60,886 nt of DNA from an uncultured Bacteroidota bacterium (GTDB taxonomy: Bacteria > Bacteroidota > Bacteroidia > Flavobacteriales > Flavobacteriaceae), in the NCBI GenBank assembly GCA_902515405.1, contig CABXUS010000006.1, forward strand, positions 1 through 60,886, given 5' to 3'. Made by a program: the position numbers and the translations under genes. Of the stretch, positions 19,069 through 29,100 are shown piece after piece (the first letter of the stretch is position 1; every line of letters starts with the position of its first letter). Under the pieces are notes generated by a model. It was not told where the DNA came from. It made no database searches and worked only from the letters and a program-made list of their open reading frames with translations.

Positions 19069-19773
19069 TTGAAAAACTCAAAAAAAGTTATTGTAAAAAA
19101 TTTAGGCTTCATTGATTTTGAAGAGAGTTTTAAAATCCAAAAACAAATCCAAAATGAAATAATTGATATTAAATTAAATAATAGAAAAAATAATCTCAAT
19201 TTATTTACTCCTAATTATCTGTTATTTATGGAGCATAATCATGTATACACGCTTGGTAATAGTGGAGATGATAAAAACCTATTATTTAATAAAAAAGAAT
19301 TGGATAAAAAGGGTATAAAATTTCTTAAAACCAATAGGGGAGGCGATATAACATATCATGGTCCTGGACAATTGGTGTGTTATCCAGTTTTTGATTTAGA
19401 AAACTTTTATACTGATATACACAGATATTTAAGAGATTTAGAAGACATCATTGTAGCAACATTAGATTATTTTGGTATTGCAGCATTTGGAAATTCAAAT
19501 GAAACAGGAGTTTGGTTAGATATTGGATCTAAAAATGAAAGAAAGATATGTGCTATGGGTATAAAAGTTAGTAGGTGGGTAACAATGCATGGCCTGGCAT
19601 TAAATGTTAATACTAATTTATCATATTTTAAAGGAATTATTCCATGTGGAATTAATAATAAAGGAGTGACTTCAATCTCTAATGAGTTAAATCAAACAGT
19701 AGATTTAAAAACAGTAAGAAAGATTATGATTAAAAATTTTGCAAAAAAATTTAATGTTAGTATTGATAGTTAA
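19069..19773 (+). CDS. lipB: Octanoyltransferase LipB
   Basis: Transfers octanoate from acyl carrier protein to lipoyl domains, the first step of protein lipoylation; LipA, encoded at 56777-57730, completes it. The 234 residues contain the family signatures RGGDITYHGPGQLVCYPVFD, MHGLALNV and IIPCGI, the last with the likely catalytic Cys (about 193). The start is TTG at 19069, the only one that leaves a normal N-terminus. Its stop shares the palindrome TTAA with the stop of the convergent lipoprotein gene. Confidence 0.96.
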   Translation: MKNSKKVIVKNLGFIDFEESFKIQKQIQNEIIDIKLNNRKNNLNLFTPNYLLFMEHNHVYTLGNSGDDKNLLFNKKELDKKGIKFLKTNRGGDITYHGPGQLVCYPVFDLENFYTDIHRYLRDLEDIIVATLDYFGIAAFGNSNETGVWLDIGSKNERKICAMGIKVSRWVTMHGLALNVNTNLSYFKGIIPCGINNKGVTSISNELNQTVDLKTVRKIMIKNFAKKFNVSIDS

Positions 19774-22103
19774 TTCAGACTATATAAAATGACTTCATTT
19801 TCATCACCTTTTAACGTAATTAGTTCCCCGTTTTTTCCAAATATTAAATCTATTTTAGATTTAGAATAAATTGGAAATCCTGAAATCTTACCAATTTTAT
19901 TGTATAAAAATGATTGGTTATTATCTAAATTTCTAGTGTGGAAATAAGTGTCAGTATTTGAATTAAAAATTTCTATGTCAGCAAAATTTCCATATGGCAC
20001 TTTAAATTCATTATTATTTATTGTAAGCAATCCATTTGATTGAAATAAAATATTTTTATTATCAGCAGCAAATAAATTCCTTCCATCCAATAGTTGTTTT
20101 GACAATATCTTACCATCAAGTTCAATTCTAACTAATTGATTTAAGTTATTTATAGTTACCATAGCATTATTGTTTTTAAAAAAATGATTTATACCCAAAT
20201 TAAAATTTTTAGGTAACTTGATTCTTATATCTCCTCTTCTATCAAGAATTAGTGGTGTACCCAGTTTGTCAACTAAAACTAGATAATCCTTATTTAAAAT
20301 TCTTAGATGTTTAATCTTATGTTTTATTTCAGATTTAACTTTAGTTCTTTTAAAACCTTTTACTTTATTAAATTTAGAATCATACATTCTTATTGATTTT
20401 TCGTCTTGAATTATGAACCTATAATTTCTATTATTATCATAATCAAAAATTGATAAGAACTTATTAGATCCTGAATTTATAAGAGGAATTTTCTTTACTA
20501 AGTTTCCTTTAATATCCAATACAATAAAATCTTTGGAAGTTAAAAACGCGAATTGTAATCTATTGTTTTTATAGATATCAACTTGATAAATTTCACTTAT
20601 TACCTGAGAATCTAATTTTTTTTCTAGTATTTTTACTCCGTTAAGATTAAAAATAATAATGTTTAAATTTTTATCTTGGAGCATGATGTTGTTTTCTCCA
20701 GAATTGTAGTTATATATAAACTTTGGATTTGTTAAAATTTCACTATCTAACTTTTTTGAAAATATTAAATTTAATTTTTTATCAGTTTTTACATTAATAT
20801 TTGGAGTTGAAAAAATTGATTTATAATTAGTATTTTCATTTATTTCATAGTTTGAAAACCAATAGGGATATTCAATATTATTTTTTAAATTGCTTTGGTT
20901 TAAAATTTCAAAAAAGGTTGTTTTTTTTGGAACTGAATTCAAAAAATTTAAAAAACTTTCGTCGTTTATTACAACTGACCCATTGTTATAATTTAATATT
21001 AGATTTTGAACTGTAGCTAAATTATTTGAGAATATTATCGAATTTTCTATTAAAGTTAAAAAACCATAATTATTTGATAATTTAAAATTTAGTATGTCAA
21101 AACTTGAAATCTTAATTTCTTTAGCATCATAAATCGATTGATCTCTGTACTTGTTTAATATATTTAAATTCTCAAACTTATTCTCAAGTTCTATATTCTG
21201 AAAGTTAAGAACCAAAATTGAATCATTATCAATTTTAATTTGACCTATTTCATTAACTTCTTTAAATATTGAGTTTAGTTTTCTATCATCAATGCTCGAT
21301 GTGTTTTTGAAATTATTATAGTTATTATTTATCACGTCATAACTAAATGACATTCGTGAAAATTCAGAAAAGTTATTAGGAATTAAGCTTAAAATATTTG
21401 ATTTAGATTTATCAAGACCAGAGAGCATATTAATTTCTCTAGATTGAACATCTCTTGTTGATACACCTAATATATTTATGTCATTATTCTCAATATCAAA
21501 TTCGTACTGAACCCAATTGGAATAATTATTTATATTTTCTTTTTTATAATTGAAACTTAATTCTTTAAAATTTTCTGAAATATTTAGAGAAATATTTTTT
21601 GATTTTGAATTATGTATTTTTTGATAATTTTTATATTCATTACTTTTTGAGAAAGTAGCACCTCTTAATACATTTTCAACTAGTAATTTATTTTTAGAGA
21701 ATACTATATAATTTTCAACTTTAGAGATAAAGTATTCACTTTTATATTTGTAAATATTTGAACCATTATAATTTATTGTATCCTGTATAAAATCCTGATT
21801 AATCTGAAAATTTTCTGACTTTTGGATGACAAACTTTTTTATATTATTTTTTCCACTTTTATGAAAACTAAAAATTATTTCACTTTCTGGTTTTAAAAGG
21901 TCAATTTCTTCAAAACTTAAATTAAGTGATTTTGAAATAAAATTTAGATTACCATAATTTAAGTCATTTATGTTTTTAATACTCAGAACTACAAGAGGAC
22001 TGTCAGGAATTAAATCGGAAATTCTAGATTTTTCTTCAATTGAATTACAAGAAGAAATAAGTATATATAATAATATGTAATATTTTTTCAAAACTTTAAT
22101 CAT
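19770..22103 (-). CDS. Large lipoprotein of unknown function
   Basis: A 777-residue protein with a lipoprotein signal (lipobox ILISSC). I do not recognise a named domain. The first half has repeated short helix/strand blocks about surfaces such as SILSLIPNNFSEFSRMSF and is rich in Asn, Ser and Lys. The second half (about residues 450-770) reads as beta-propeller-like strands with KILEKKL, LVLDIKGN, LILDRRGDIRIKLP and VRIELDGKILSK, the kind of repeat seen in WD40/PQQ-like blades. It sits 15 bp downstream of rnhB and is probably co-transcribed with it. An envelope protein is likely, but its role is unknown. Confidence 0.75.
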   Translation of the reverse strand: MIKVLKKYYILLYILISSCNSIEEKSRISDLIPDSPLVVLSIKNINDLNYGNLNFISKSLNLSFEEIDLLKPESEIIFSFHKSGKNNIKKFVIQKSENFQINQDFIQDTINYNGSNIYKYKSEYFISKVENYIVFSKNKLLVENVLRGATFSKSNEYKNYQKIHNSKSKNISLNISENFKELSFNYKKENINNYSNWVQYEFDIENNDINILGVSTRDVQSREINMLSGLDKSKSNILSLIPNNFSEFSRMSFSYDVINNNYNNFKNTSSIDDRKLNSIFKEVNEIGQIKIDNDSILVLNFQNIELENKFENLNILNKYRDQSIYDAKEIKISSFDILNFKLSNNYGFLTLIENSIIFSNNLATVQNLILNYNNGSVVINDESFLNFLNSVPKKTTFFEILNQSNLKNNIEYPYWFSNYEINENTNYKSIFSTPNINVKTDKKLNLIFSKKLDSEILTNPKFIYNYNSGENNIMLQDKNLNIIIFNLNGVKILEKKLDSQVISEIYQVDIYKNNRLQFAFLTSKDFIVLDIKGNLVKKIPLINSGSNKFLSIFDYDNNRNYRFIIQDEKSIRMYDSKFNKVKGFKRTKVKSEIKHKIKHLRILNKDYLVLVDKLGTPLILDRRGDIRIKLPKNFNLGINHFFKNNNAMVTINNLNQLVRIELDGKILSKQLLDGRNLFAADNKNILFQSNGLLTINNNEFKVPYGNFADIEIFNSNTDTYFHTRNLDNNQSFLYNKIGKISGFPIYSKSKIDLIFGKNGELITLKGDENEVILYSLN

Positions 22104-22118
22104 AACAAAATTAAAAAA

Positions 22119-22715
22119 TCAAATGTTAATTTTTAATTGTTTTGATTTTAGATTAAAAGTTTTTCTGTGATATTCTGAAATCCCATAAGTTTCTATTATA
22201 CTTTTATGTTTGAATGTTCCATAACCTTTATTGTTAATCCAATCATATTCTGGATATTTTTTATGTAAATCTCTCATAATATTATCTCTGTGAACCTTAG
22301 CTAAAATAGAAGCTGCAGCTATACTTTGAAACTTATCATCACCTTTTACAATACATTCAAATCTAATTTTATTATTAGTCTTGAATCTATTTCCATCAAT
22401 TAAAATATAATCAGGTTTTTTATTTAATCTAGATATAGCCTTATTCATTGCTAAAAAAGTAGATTCAAGGATATTTATTGTATCTATAGTTTTATTTGAT
22501 ATATCTATAATTGCATAAGCAACTGATATATTGACTATTTCTTTAAACAACTTCAATCTAGTCGGTTTATTAATTTTTTTTGAATCTCTTATCTCTTCAT
22601 TTACATAATTTTTTGGTAGAATAACTGCAGCCGCAGTCACAGGACCAGCCAGACTTCCTCTGCCAGCTTCATCAATTCCACAAACAAAAAGATCATTATC
22701 GAAGACTTTTAACAT
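22119..22715 (-). CDS. rnhB: Ribonuclease HII
   Basis: Removes ribonucleotides and RNA from RNA-DNA hybrids. The 198 residues fit the usual RNase HII length. Catalytic acidic residues are visible: Asp15 and Glu16 in CGIDEAGRG, Asp in YILIDGNRF (about 109), and the Asp of KVHRDNIM. It heads an operon with the large lipoprotein and is divergent from a putative porin, a neighbourhood seen in other Flavobacteriia. Confidence 0.97.
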   Translation of the reverse strand: MLKVFDNDLFVCGIDEAGRGSLAGPVTAAAVILPKNYVNEEIRDSKKINKPTRLKLFKEIVNISVAYAIIDISNKTIDTINILESTFLAMNKAISRLNKKPDYILIDGNRFKTNNKIRFECIVKGDDKFQSIAAASILAKVHRDNIMRDLHKKYPEYDWINNKGYGTFKHKSIIETYGISEYHRKTFNLKSKQLKINI

Positions 22716-22770
22716 ATAATAATCAATTTAATGTATAAATTATTTTAAATCAATAACTTTAATAAAAATA

Positions 22771-24675
22771 ATGAGACATTTTATTTTATTAATTTGCATT
22801 TTTAAATCTTTTTTTAGTTTTTCTCAGGACGTTCCAACTAATAACAATTCAAATTCACTTAGTTTTTTTAATAAGGTTAAGGATAGTATGTCTATAGAAA
22901 ATTTTCAATTTGATGTTAAAAAGCTAAAATACTACGGGATTAATAATGATACTGTTCTAATTGACACATCATTAACTGTAAAAAAATTCTATAAATTTAA
23001 TTATAGAAAAAAAGACAATTTTGAATTATTAAAGCCTAATAATGTTGGTCAAGTTTATAATAAATTATCCTTAAATAAATATGAAACCATATTTACAAGT
23101 ATTGGATATAATGCAAACAGTTCAATTTTGATAAATCAAAATGATTATAAGTTTTATAATGTAGCATACCCTGTAACCGAACTTTTTTTTAAATCTGTTT
23201 TTTCTCAAGGTCAACTTACGGACGCTTTATTTACAACTAATATTAATAAAAAAATAAATTTCTCATTAGCTTTTAAAGCTTTAAGAAGTTTAGGAAAATA
23301 TCAGAATAGTTTATCTGGCTCAAAACAATTTAGATTTTCATTTTCATTTTCAAATGAAAAGTTTGATTCAAAGATTTTTTTTGTAAGTCAAAAACTAGAA
23401 AAACATGAAAATGGAGGATTAAATAGCACATCATTAATTGATTTTGAATCTGGAGATGATGAGTTTAAAGAGAGGTCAAAGTTGAATGTTAATTTTGAAG
23501 ATGCCATAAATATTTATCAAACTAGAAATTTTTATTTACACAATAAGTTTACCTTAATCAATAAAAATGATAATTTAGTTTTTATTGGATACAATTTAAA
23601 TTATGAAACTACTAATAATAAATTTAAGCAGAATCAAGCAAGTTTTCTTTATGGCACCATTGATTCTGGAAAAAATGAAATTGATGATCATTACAAATTT
23701 CGTTCATTAAAAAACACCTTGTCTTTAAATACAAATACTAAATTTTTTAATGATTTAAGTTTTAGTTTTATAAACTACAATTATAATTTTTTTAGTGTAA
23801 ACGACGTATTAGAAAAATTAGATGGGGAAAATAATAATCTTTTTTCAGGAAATTTATCTAAAATATTTGGCAATTTTAAAATACATTTAAACATTAATCA
23901 AAAAATTTCTGGAGAAAGAATTGGAAATAAATATAATTTTAATTTATCATATGCGAGAGAAAAATTTAATTATGAAATAAATTTCAAACTTAAGCAATCC
24001 CATCCAGGTTTGATATATGATATTTATGACAGTGACTATTCTGAAATTAATTTTACTACCAGAAATAAATTATCTGAGACTAAATCAGTCAATTTAAAAT
24101 TAAAAAAAGAGAACTTAGGGACTTTAGACATAAGTTTTTCAAATATTATTAATCACTTTTATTTAACAATAAACAATAATCAACAAAGTAAATTAATACC
24201 TCGTGTAAATCAGTTTAGTGATGATATTAATTACATAAAATTAAAGTATAATAAAGAACTTAAGTTTGGAAGCTTCTCATTAGATAACTCAATTTTATTT
24301 CAAAATGTTACTCAAAGTCAAGAAGTAATAAATCTCCCCAAATTACTGATAAGAAATACCTTATATCTTTCTGAAAAAATATTTAACAATGTTTTAGATA
24401 TTCAAACTGGAATAAGTTTAAAGATTTTTTCTAAGTTTTATGCTGATGAATATAATCCATTACTTTCTACTTTTCATGTACAAACATTAAAGAAAATTGG
24501 AGGGTTTCCAATATTAGATTTTTTTGTTAATGCTAAAATTAGACAAACACGTATCTTTTTGATTGCAGAGCACTTTAATTCATCTTTTTCGTCAGGCAAG
24601 TTTTTTTCTTCACCAAACACCCCATATAGAGATAGTAATATAAGATTTGGTTTGAGTTGGAATTTATTTAACTAA
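22771..24675 (+). CDS. Putative outer-membrane beta-barrel protein (Porin_10-like)
   Basis: A 634-residue protein with a Sec signal (MRHFILLICIFKSFFSFSQ) and a mature part made of alternating amphipathic strands ending in an aromatic-rich tail (IRFGLSWNLFN). This fits the Bacteroidetes 'putative porin' family that is commonly encoded next to rnhB. It probably forms a barrel in the outer membrane; the substrate is unknown. The last 12 bp overlap the convergent gltD end. Confidence 0.8.
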   Translation: MRHFILLICIFKSFFSFSQDVPTNNNSNSLSFFNKVKDSMSIENFQFDVKKLKYYGINNDTVLIDTSLTVKKFYKFNYRKKDNFELLKPNNVGQVYNKLSLNKYETIFTSIGYNANSSILINQNDYKFYNVAYPVTELFFKSVFSQGQLTDALFTTNINKKINFSLAFKALRSLGKYQNSLSGSKQFRFSFSFSNEKFDSKIFFVSQKLEKHENGGLNSTSLIDFESGDDEFKERSKLNVNFEDAINIYQTRNFYLHNKFTLINKNDNLVFIGYNLNYETTNNKFKQNQASFLYGTIDSGKNEIDDHYKFRSLKNTLSLNTNTKFFNDLSFSFINYNYNFFSVNDVLEKLDGENNNLFSGNLSKIFGNFKIHLNINQKISGERIGNKYNFNLSYAREKFNYEINFKLKQSHPGLIYDIYDSDYSEINFTTRNKLSETKSVNLKLKKENLGTLDISFSNIINHFYLTINNNQQSKLIPRVNQFSDDINYIKLKYNKELKFGSFSLDNSILFQNVTQSQEVINLPKLLIRNTLYLSEKIFNNVLDIQTGISLKIFSKFYADEYNPLLSTFHVQTLKKIGGFPILDFFVNAKIRQTRIFLIAEHFNSSFSSGKFFSSPNTPYRDSNIRFGLSWNLFN

Positions 24676-26127
24676 TGGAAGATCTCCTTTAGTTTTTGTT
24701 GGAAGGTTAGAGCTTCCCATCAAAAATTCATCAATTTTATATGCTGCTTCTCTTCCTTCTGAAATTGCCCAAACAATAAGTGATTGACCTCTTCTTATGT
24801 CACCAGCCGCAAAGACCTTACTGTCATTAGTTTTATACTCATTTGTTTTGGGTTTATTAGAAGAGTCCATTTTTAACTTTAATTTTTGAAGAATATTTTT
24901 TTCTGGTCCAGTAAAACCTAAAGCAAGTAAAACCAAATCACAAGGCCATACTTTTTCGGAACCTTCAATTTCAATAAGTTTTGGTCTTTCATTTATTGAT
25001 TTTTCCCATTCAACTTTGACAGTCTTCAAACCAGTTAATTTACCACTATCGTCTTTAATAAATTCTTTTGTTAATATAGACCAATTCCTATTGCTTCCTT
25101 CTTCATGAGAGGAACTACTTTTAAGAGTAAATGGCCAATATGGCCATGGATTTTCTAATGATCTTTCTTTTGGTGGTTTTGGTAAAATTTCAAAATTTAC
25201 TACTGATTTTGCACCTTGTCTATTAGAGGTGCCAATGCAATCTGATCCAGTATCACCACCTCCAATAACAATGACATTTTTGTCATTTGCATTTAAACCT
25301 GGGATCATAGTTTTTTTGTTATCAATAATTTCATTTTGATTTTTGAGAAAATCCATTGCTTGGATAATTCCTACTGCATCAAAACCAGGAATTGGAAGGT
25401 CTCTTTTAATTGTAGCACCTCCGCATAGTAAAACCACGTCATTATTTTTATAAAGCTCATTTATTGAAATATCTTTACCTATTTCCGTGGATGTAATAAA
25501 AGTTATTCCTTCTTCAATCAATATATTGACTCGTCTGTCAATTATAGATTTTTCTAACTTAAAATCTGGTATTCCATATCTTAATAAACCTCCAATTTTT
25601 TCATCACGTTCATATACAACTACTTTATGTCCAGCAAAATTTAACTGTTGTGCAGCAGCTAAACCAGCTGGCCCTGAACCAACAACAGCAATTTTTTTTC
25701 CAGTTCTTTTCTTTGGTTTATTTGCTTTAATCCATCCTTCACTAAATCCTCGTTCGACAATATATTTTTCAATCATTTCAATTGAAACAGGAGGGCTTAC
25801 TAAACCAAGAACACATGCCGACTCGCATGGTGCTGGGCATAATCTTCCTGTAAATTCTGGAAAGTTATTTGTTGAATGTAAAATATTTAATGCTTCTTTC
25901 CAACTTCTTCTGTGAACCGCATCATTAAAGTCTGGAATTAGATTTCCTAAAGGACAACCACTGTGGCAGAAAGGAACTCCGCAATCCATACATCTTGAAC
26001 CTTGTTTTTCAAGCTCTTTATCATCTGGTTTTATCGTAAATTCTTTAAAATTTTTTAATCTTTTATAAACTGGAATATTTTTCTCAGTTTTTCTATCATA
26101 TTCAATAAAACCTCTAAGTTTTCCCAA
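24664..26127 (-). CDS. gltD: Glutamate synthase small subunit
   Basis: The NADPH-oxidising beta subunit of glutamate synthase; passes electrons to GltB for ammonia assimilation. Its 487 residues hold an N-terminal cysteine-rich 4Fe-4S region (CMDCGVPFCHSGCP, then CPAPCESAC), an FAD Rossmann motif (VVGSGPAGLAAAQ, about residue 147) and a second, NADPH-binding dinucleotide fold (VIGGGDTGSD). It starts 3 bp after the gltB stop, so gltB-gltD is one operon. It overlaps the porin gene by 12 bp. Confidence 0.97.
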   Translation of the reverse strand: MGKLRGFIEYDRKTEKNIPVYKRLKNFKEFTIKPDDKELEKQGSRCMDCGVPFCHSGCPLGNLIPDFNDAVHRRSWKEALNILHSTNNFPEFTGRLCPAPCESACVLGLVSPPVSIEMIEKYIVERGFSEGWIKANKPKKRTGKKIAVVGSGPAGLAAAQQLNFAGHKVVVYERDEKIGGLLRYGIPDFKLEKSIIDRRVNILIEEGITFITSTEIGKDISINELYKNNDVVLLCGGATIKRDLPIPGFDAVGIIQAMDFLKNQNEIIDNKKTMIPGLNANDKNVIVIGGGDTGSDCIGTSNRQGAKSVVNFEILPKPPKERSLENPWPYWPFTLKSSSSHEEGSNRNWSILTKEFIKDDSGKLTGLKTVKVEWEKSINERPKLIEIEGSEKVWPCDLVLLALGFTGPEKNILQKLKLKMDSSNKPKTNEYKTNDSKVFAAGDIRRGQSLIVWAISEGREAAYKIDEFLMGSSNLPTKTKGDLPLVK

Positions 26128-26130
26128 AAT

Positions 26131-29100
26131 TTAATTAATTATCTGATTAATATTTTCCTTAGCTAATTTCTCTAAAGCAAGTTTATACTCTGTTGGCATA
26201 ATTTTAACAAACATCTTTTTTGATAATTCCCAATTAGTAATAATTTGTTTAGCAATGTTGCTAAACGTATTTGCGTAATGTTTTTCAATTAAATCCTTTA
26301 TTATATCTAAGTCCTGTTTCTCTGTTTTTTCAATTTCAATTGATTCCATATTAAAATTTCTCGAATCATATAGCTCTGAATCTTTAAATATGTATGCAAT
26401 GCCACCACTCATTCCAGCTGCAAAATTTCTACCAATACAGCCTAAAATTAAAGCAATTCCGCCAGTCATATATTCACATCCATGATCTCCTATTCCTTCA
26501 ACTACTGCAGAAGCTCCAGAATTCCTAACGCAAAATCTTTCACCTGCAATACCACCAATATATGCTTCACCAGACGTGGCGCCATATAATGCAACATTTC
26601 CTGTAATTATGTTTTTATGAGATTCAAATGTTGCTTTTTTTGGTTTTCTGACTATGATTGTTGCTCCAGAAAGACCTTTACCAAAGTAATCATTTGTATT
26701 TCCATCAACTATCATTTTTAAACCTTTAACTGAGAAAGCACCAAAACTTTGACCAGCTGATCCATTAAAATTAAGAGTTAATGTATCTTTCGGAAGAGCC
26801 TTAGAGCCATATTTTTTTGATATTTCATTGCTAATAATTGCACCAACAGTACGGTCTGTATTTTTAATATTAAAATCAAGTGACATCTTAACTTTTTTAT
26901 CTATTGAAAACTGAGACTCCTTTAATATTTCAAAGTCGAGGACATTTTTAAGATTATGATCTTGCTTTTCAGTATTTCTTAATACAGAGTTTTTATCAGT
27001 GTTAGGCTTATATAATATTTTAGAAAGGTCTATTCCTTTAATTTTATAATAATTCAATGCATCTTTGGTATCTAGTTTTTCACTTTTTCCAATCATTTCA
27101 TCAATTGTTCTAAGACCTAAGTTTGCCATTATTTCTCTTAACTCTTGAGCAACAAAGTACATGTAATTAATTACATGTTCTGGTTTACCTTTGAAATTTC
27201 TTCTCAATTCAGGATCCTGAGTTGCAATTCCAACAGGGCAAGTATTTAAATGACATGCTCTCATCATTATGCAACCAGAAGCAACTAATGGGGCTGTTGA
27301 AAACCCAAATTCTTCTGCACCAAGTAAACAAGCAACCGCAACATCTCTGCCAGTTTTAAGTTGTCCATCACATTCAACTACAACACGACTTCTGAGATTA
27401 TTTAAAACTAGTGTTTGCTGAGCCTCTGCTATTCCTAATTCCCAAGGCAGTCCAGCATGTTTTAATGATGTTAGAGGAGATGCACCAGTTCCTCCATCAA
27501 AACCAGAAATTAAAATTACATCCGCTTTAGCCTTAGCAACTCCAGCGGCAATTGTACCAACACCAACTTCAGACACTAATTTTACATTTATACGTGCCTT
27601 TCTGTTAGCATTTTTTAAATCATATATTAATTGAGCTAAATCTTCAATTGAATATATATCATGATGTGGAGGAGGTGAAATTAAACCAACATATGGAGTT
27701 GAATTACGAACCTTTGCAATCATTGGGTTAACCTTTGGTCCTGGTAACTGACCTCCCTCACCTGGTTTAGCTCCTTGTGCCATTTTTATTTGTATTTCAG
27801 TAGCATTAGTGAGATAGTGAGAACTAACACCAAATCTACCTGATGCTACTTGTTTGATAGAGCTATTTCTTGAATCACCATTATTATCAGCTTTAAATCT
27901 ATTTGGATCCTCTCCTCCTTCACCAGAATTACTCTTTCCACCAATTCTATTCATAGCAATAGCAAGATTTTCATGAGCTTCTTTACTAAGTGAGCCATAT
28001 GACATAGCCCCAGTCTTAAATCTTTTAACAATTTCTGTCCAAGGCTCTACCTCTTCAATTGGAATAGGGTCAAATTTGGAAAACTTAAACATTCCTCTTA
28101 AAGTCATGAATTGTTCATTTTGCTTATTAATACTATCAGAATAAATTTTATATGTTTCATAACTTTCATCTCTAACAGATTGTTGAAGCTTAGAAATTGT
28201 AAAAGGATTTAGCATATGTGCTTCTCCATTTCTTCTCCATTTATATTCTCCTCCTAATTCAATATTTATAAATTCATCTTCAGATTTAAAAGCCTTTTTT
28301 AATCTTGTGGAAATTTCTTTTTCTAAAACATACAACCCTACACCTTCAATTCTGGAGGGAGTATTATTAAAATATTTTTTAACAAATTTTGAGCGCAAGC
28401 CTAAAGCTTCAAAAATTTGTGCACCACGGTATGAATGAAGTGTTGAAATTCCAATTTTATTCATAACCTTTAAAATACCTTTTGCTGTAGCATTATTATA
28501 ATTTGTTATTGCTTGGTCTAAACTAATATCATTTATAAGCCCAGTTTCATGATGATAATTAATAATTTCATTAACCAAATATGGGTTAATAGCGCTAGCA
28601 CCATATCCAAAAAGCATGGAAAAATGATGTGGTTCCCTTGGTTCAGCAGATTCAATAATAATTCCAAATTTTGATCTTTTTTTTCTTTTAATCATTGAAT
28701 GATGGATGAAAGAACATGCAAGAAGAATTGGAATTGGGGCTAATTTTTTATTTACATTTCTATCACTAATTATGATTATATTACTTCCTTTATCAACTTT
28801 CTTTTCTACATCATTTACTAAATTTTCTAAAGCTTCCTCCAAACCATTATGACCTTTAGATAATTTATATAAAGCTTTGACAGATGAAGATTTAAAGTCA
28901 TCGTGATCTATATATTTAATTTTATCTAAATCCTCATTTGATATAATTGGGTTTTGAATTTTTAATTTTTTTGCATGTTCTGGTATTAAACTAAATATAT
29001 TATAATCACTTCCCACTGAAAGACTTATATCTGTTACAATTTCTTCTCTAATCCCATCTAATGGAGGGTTTGTAACTTGAGCAAATAGTTGCTTAAAATA

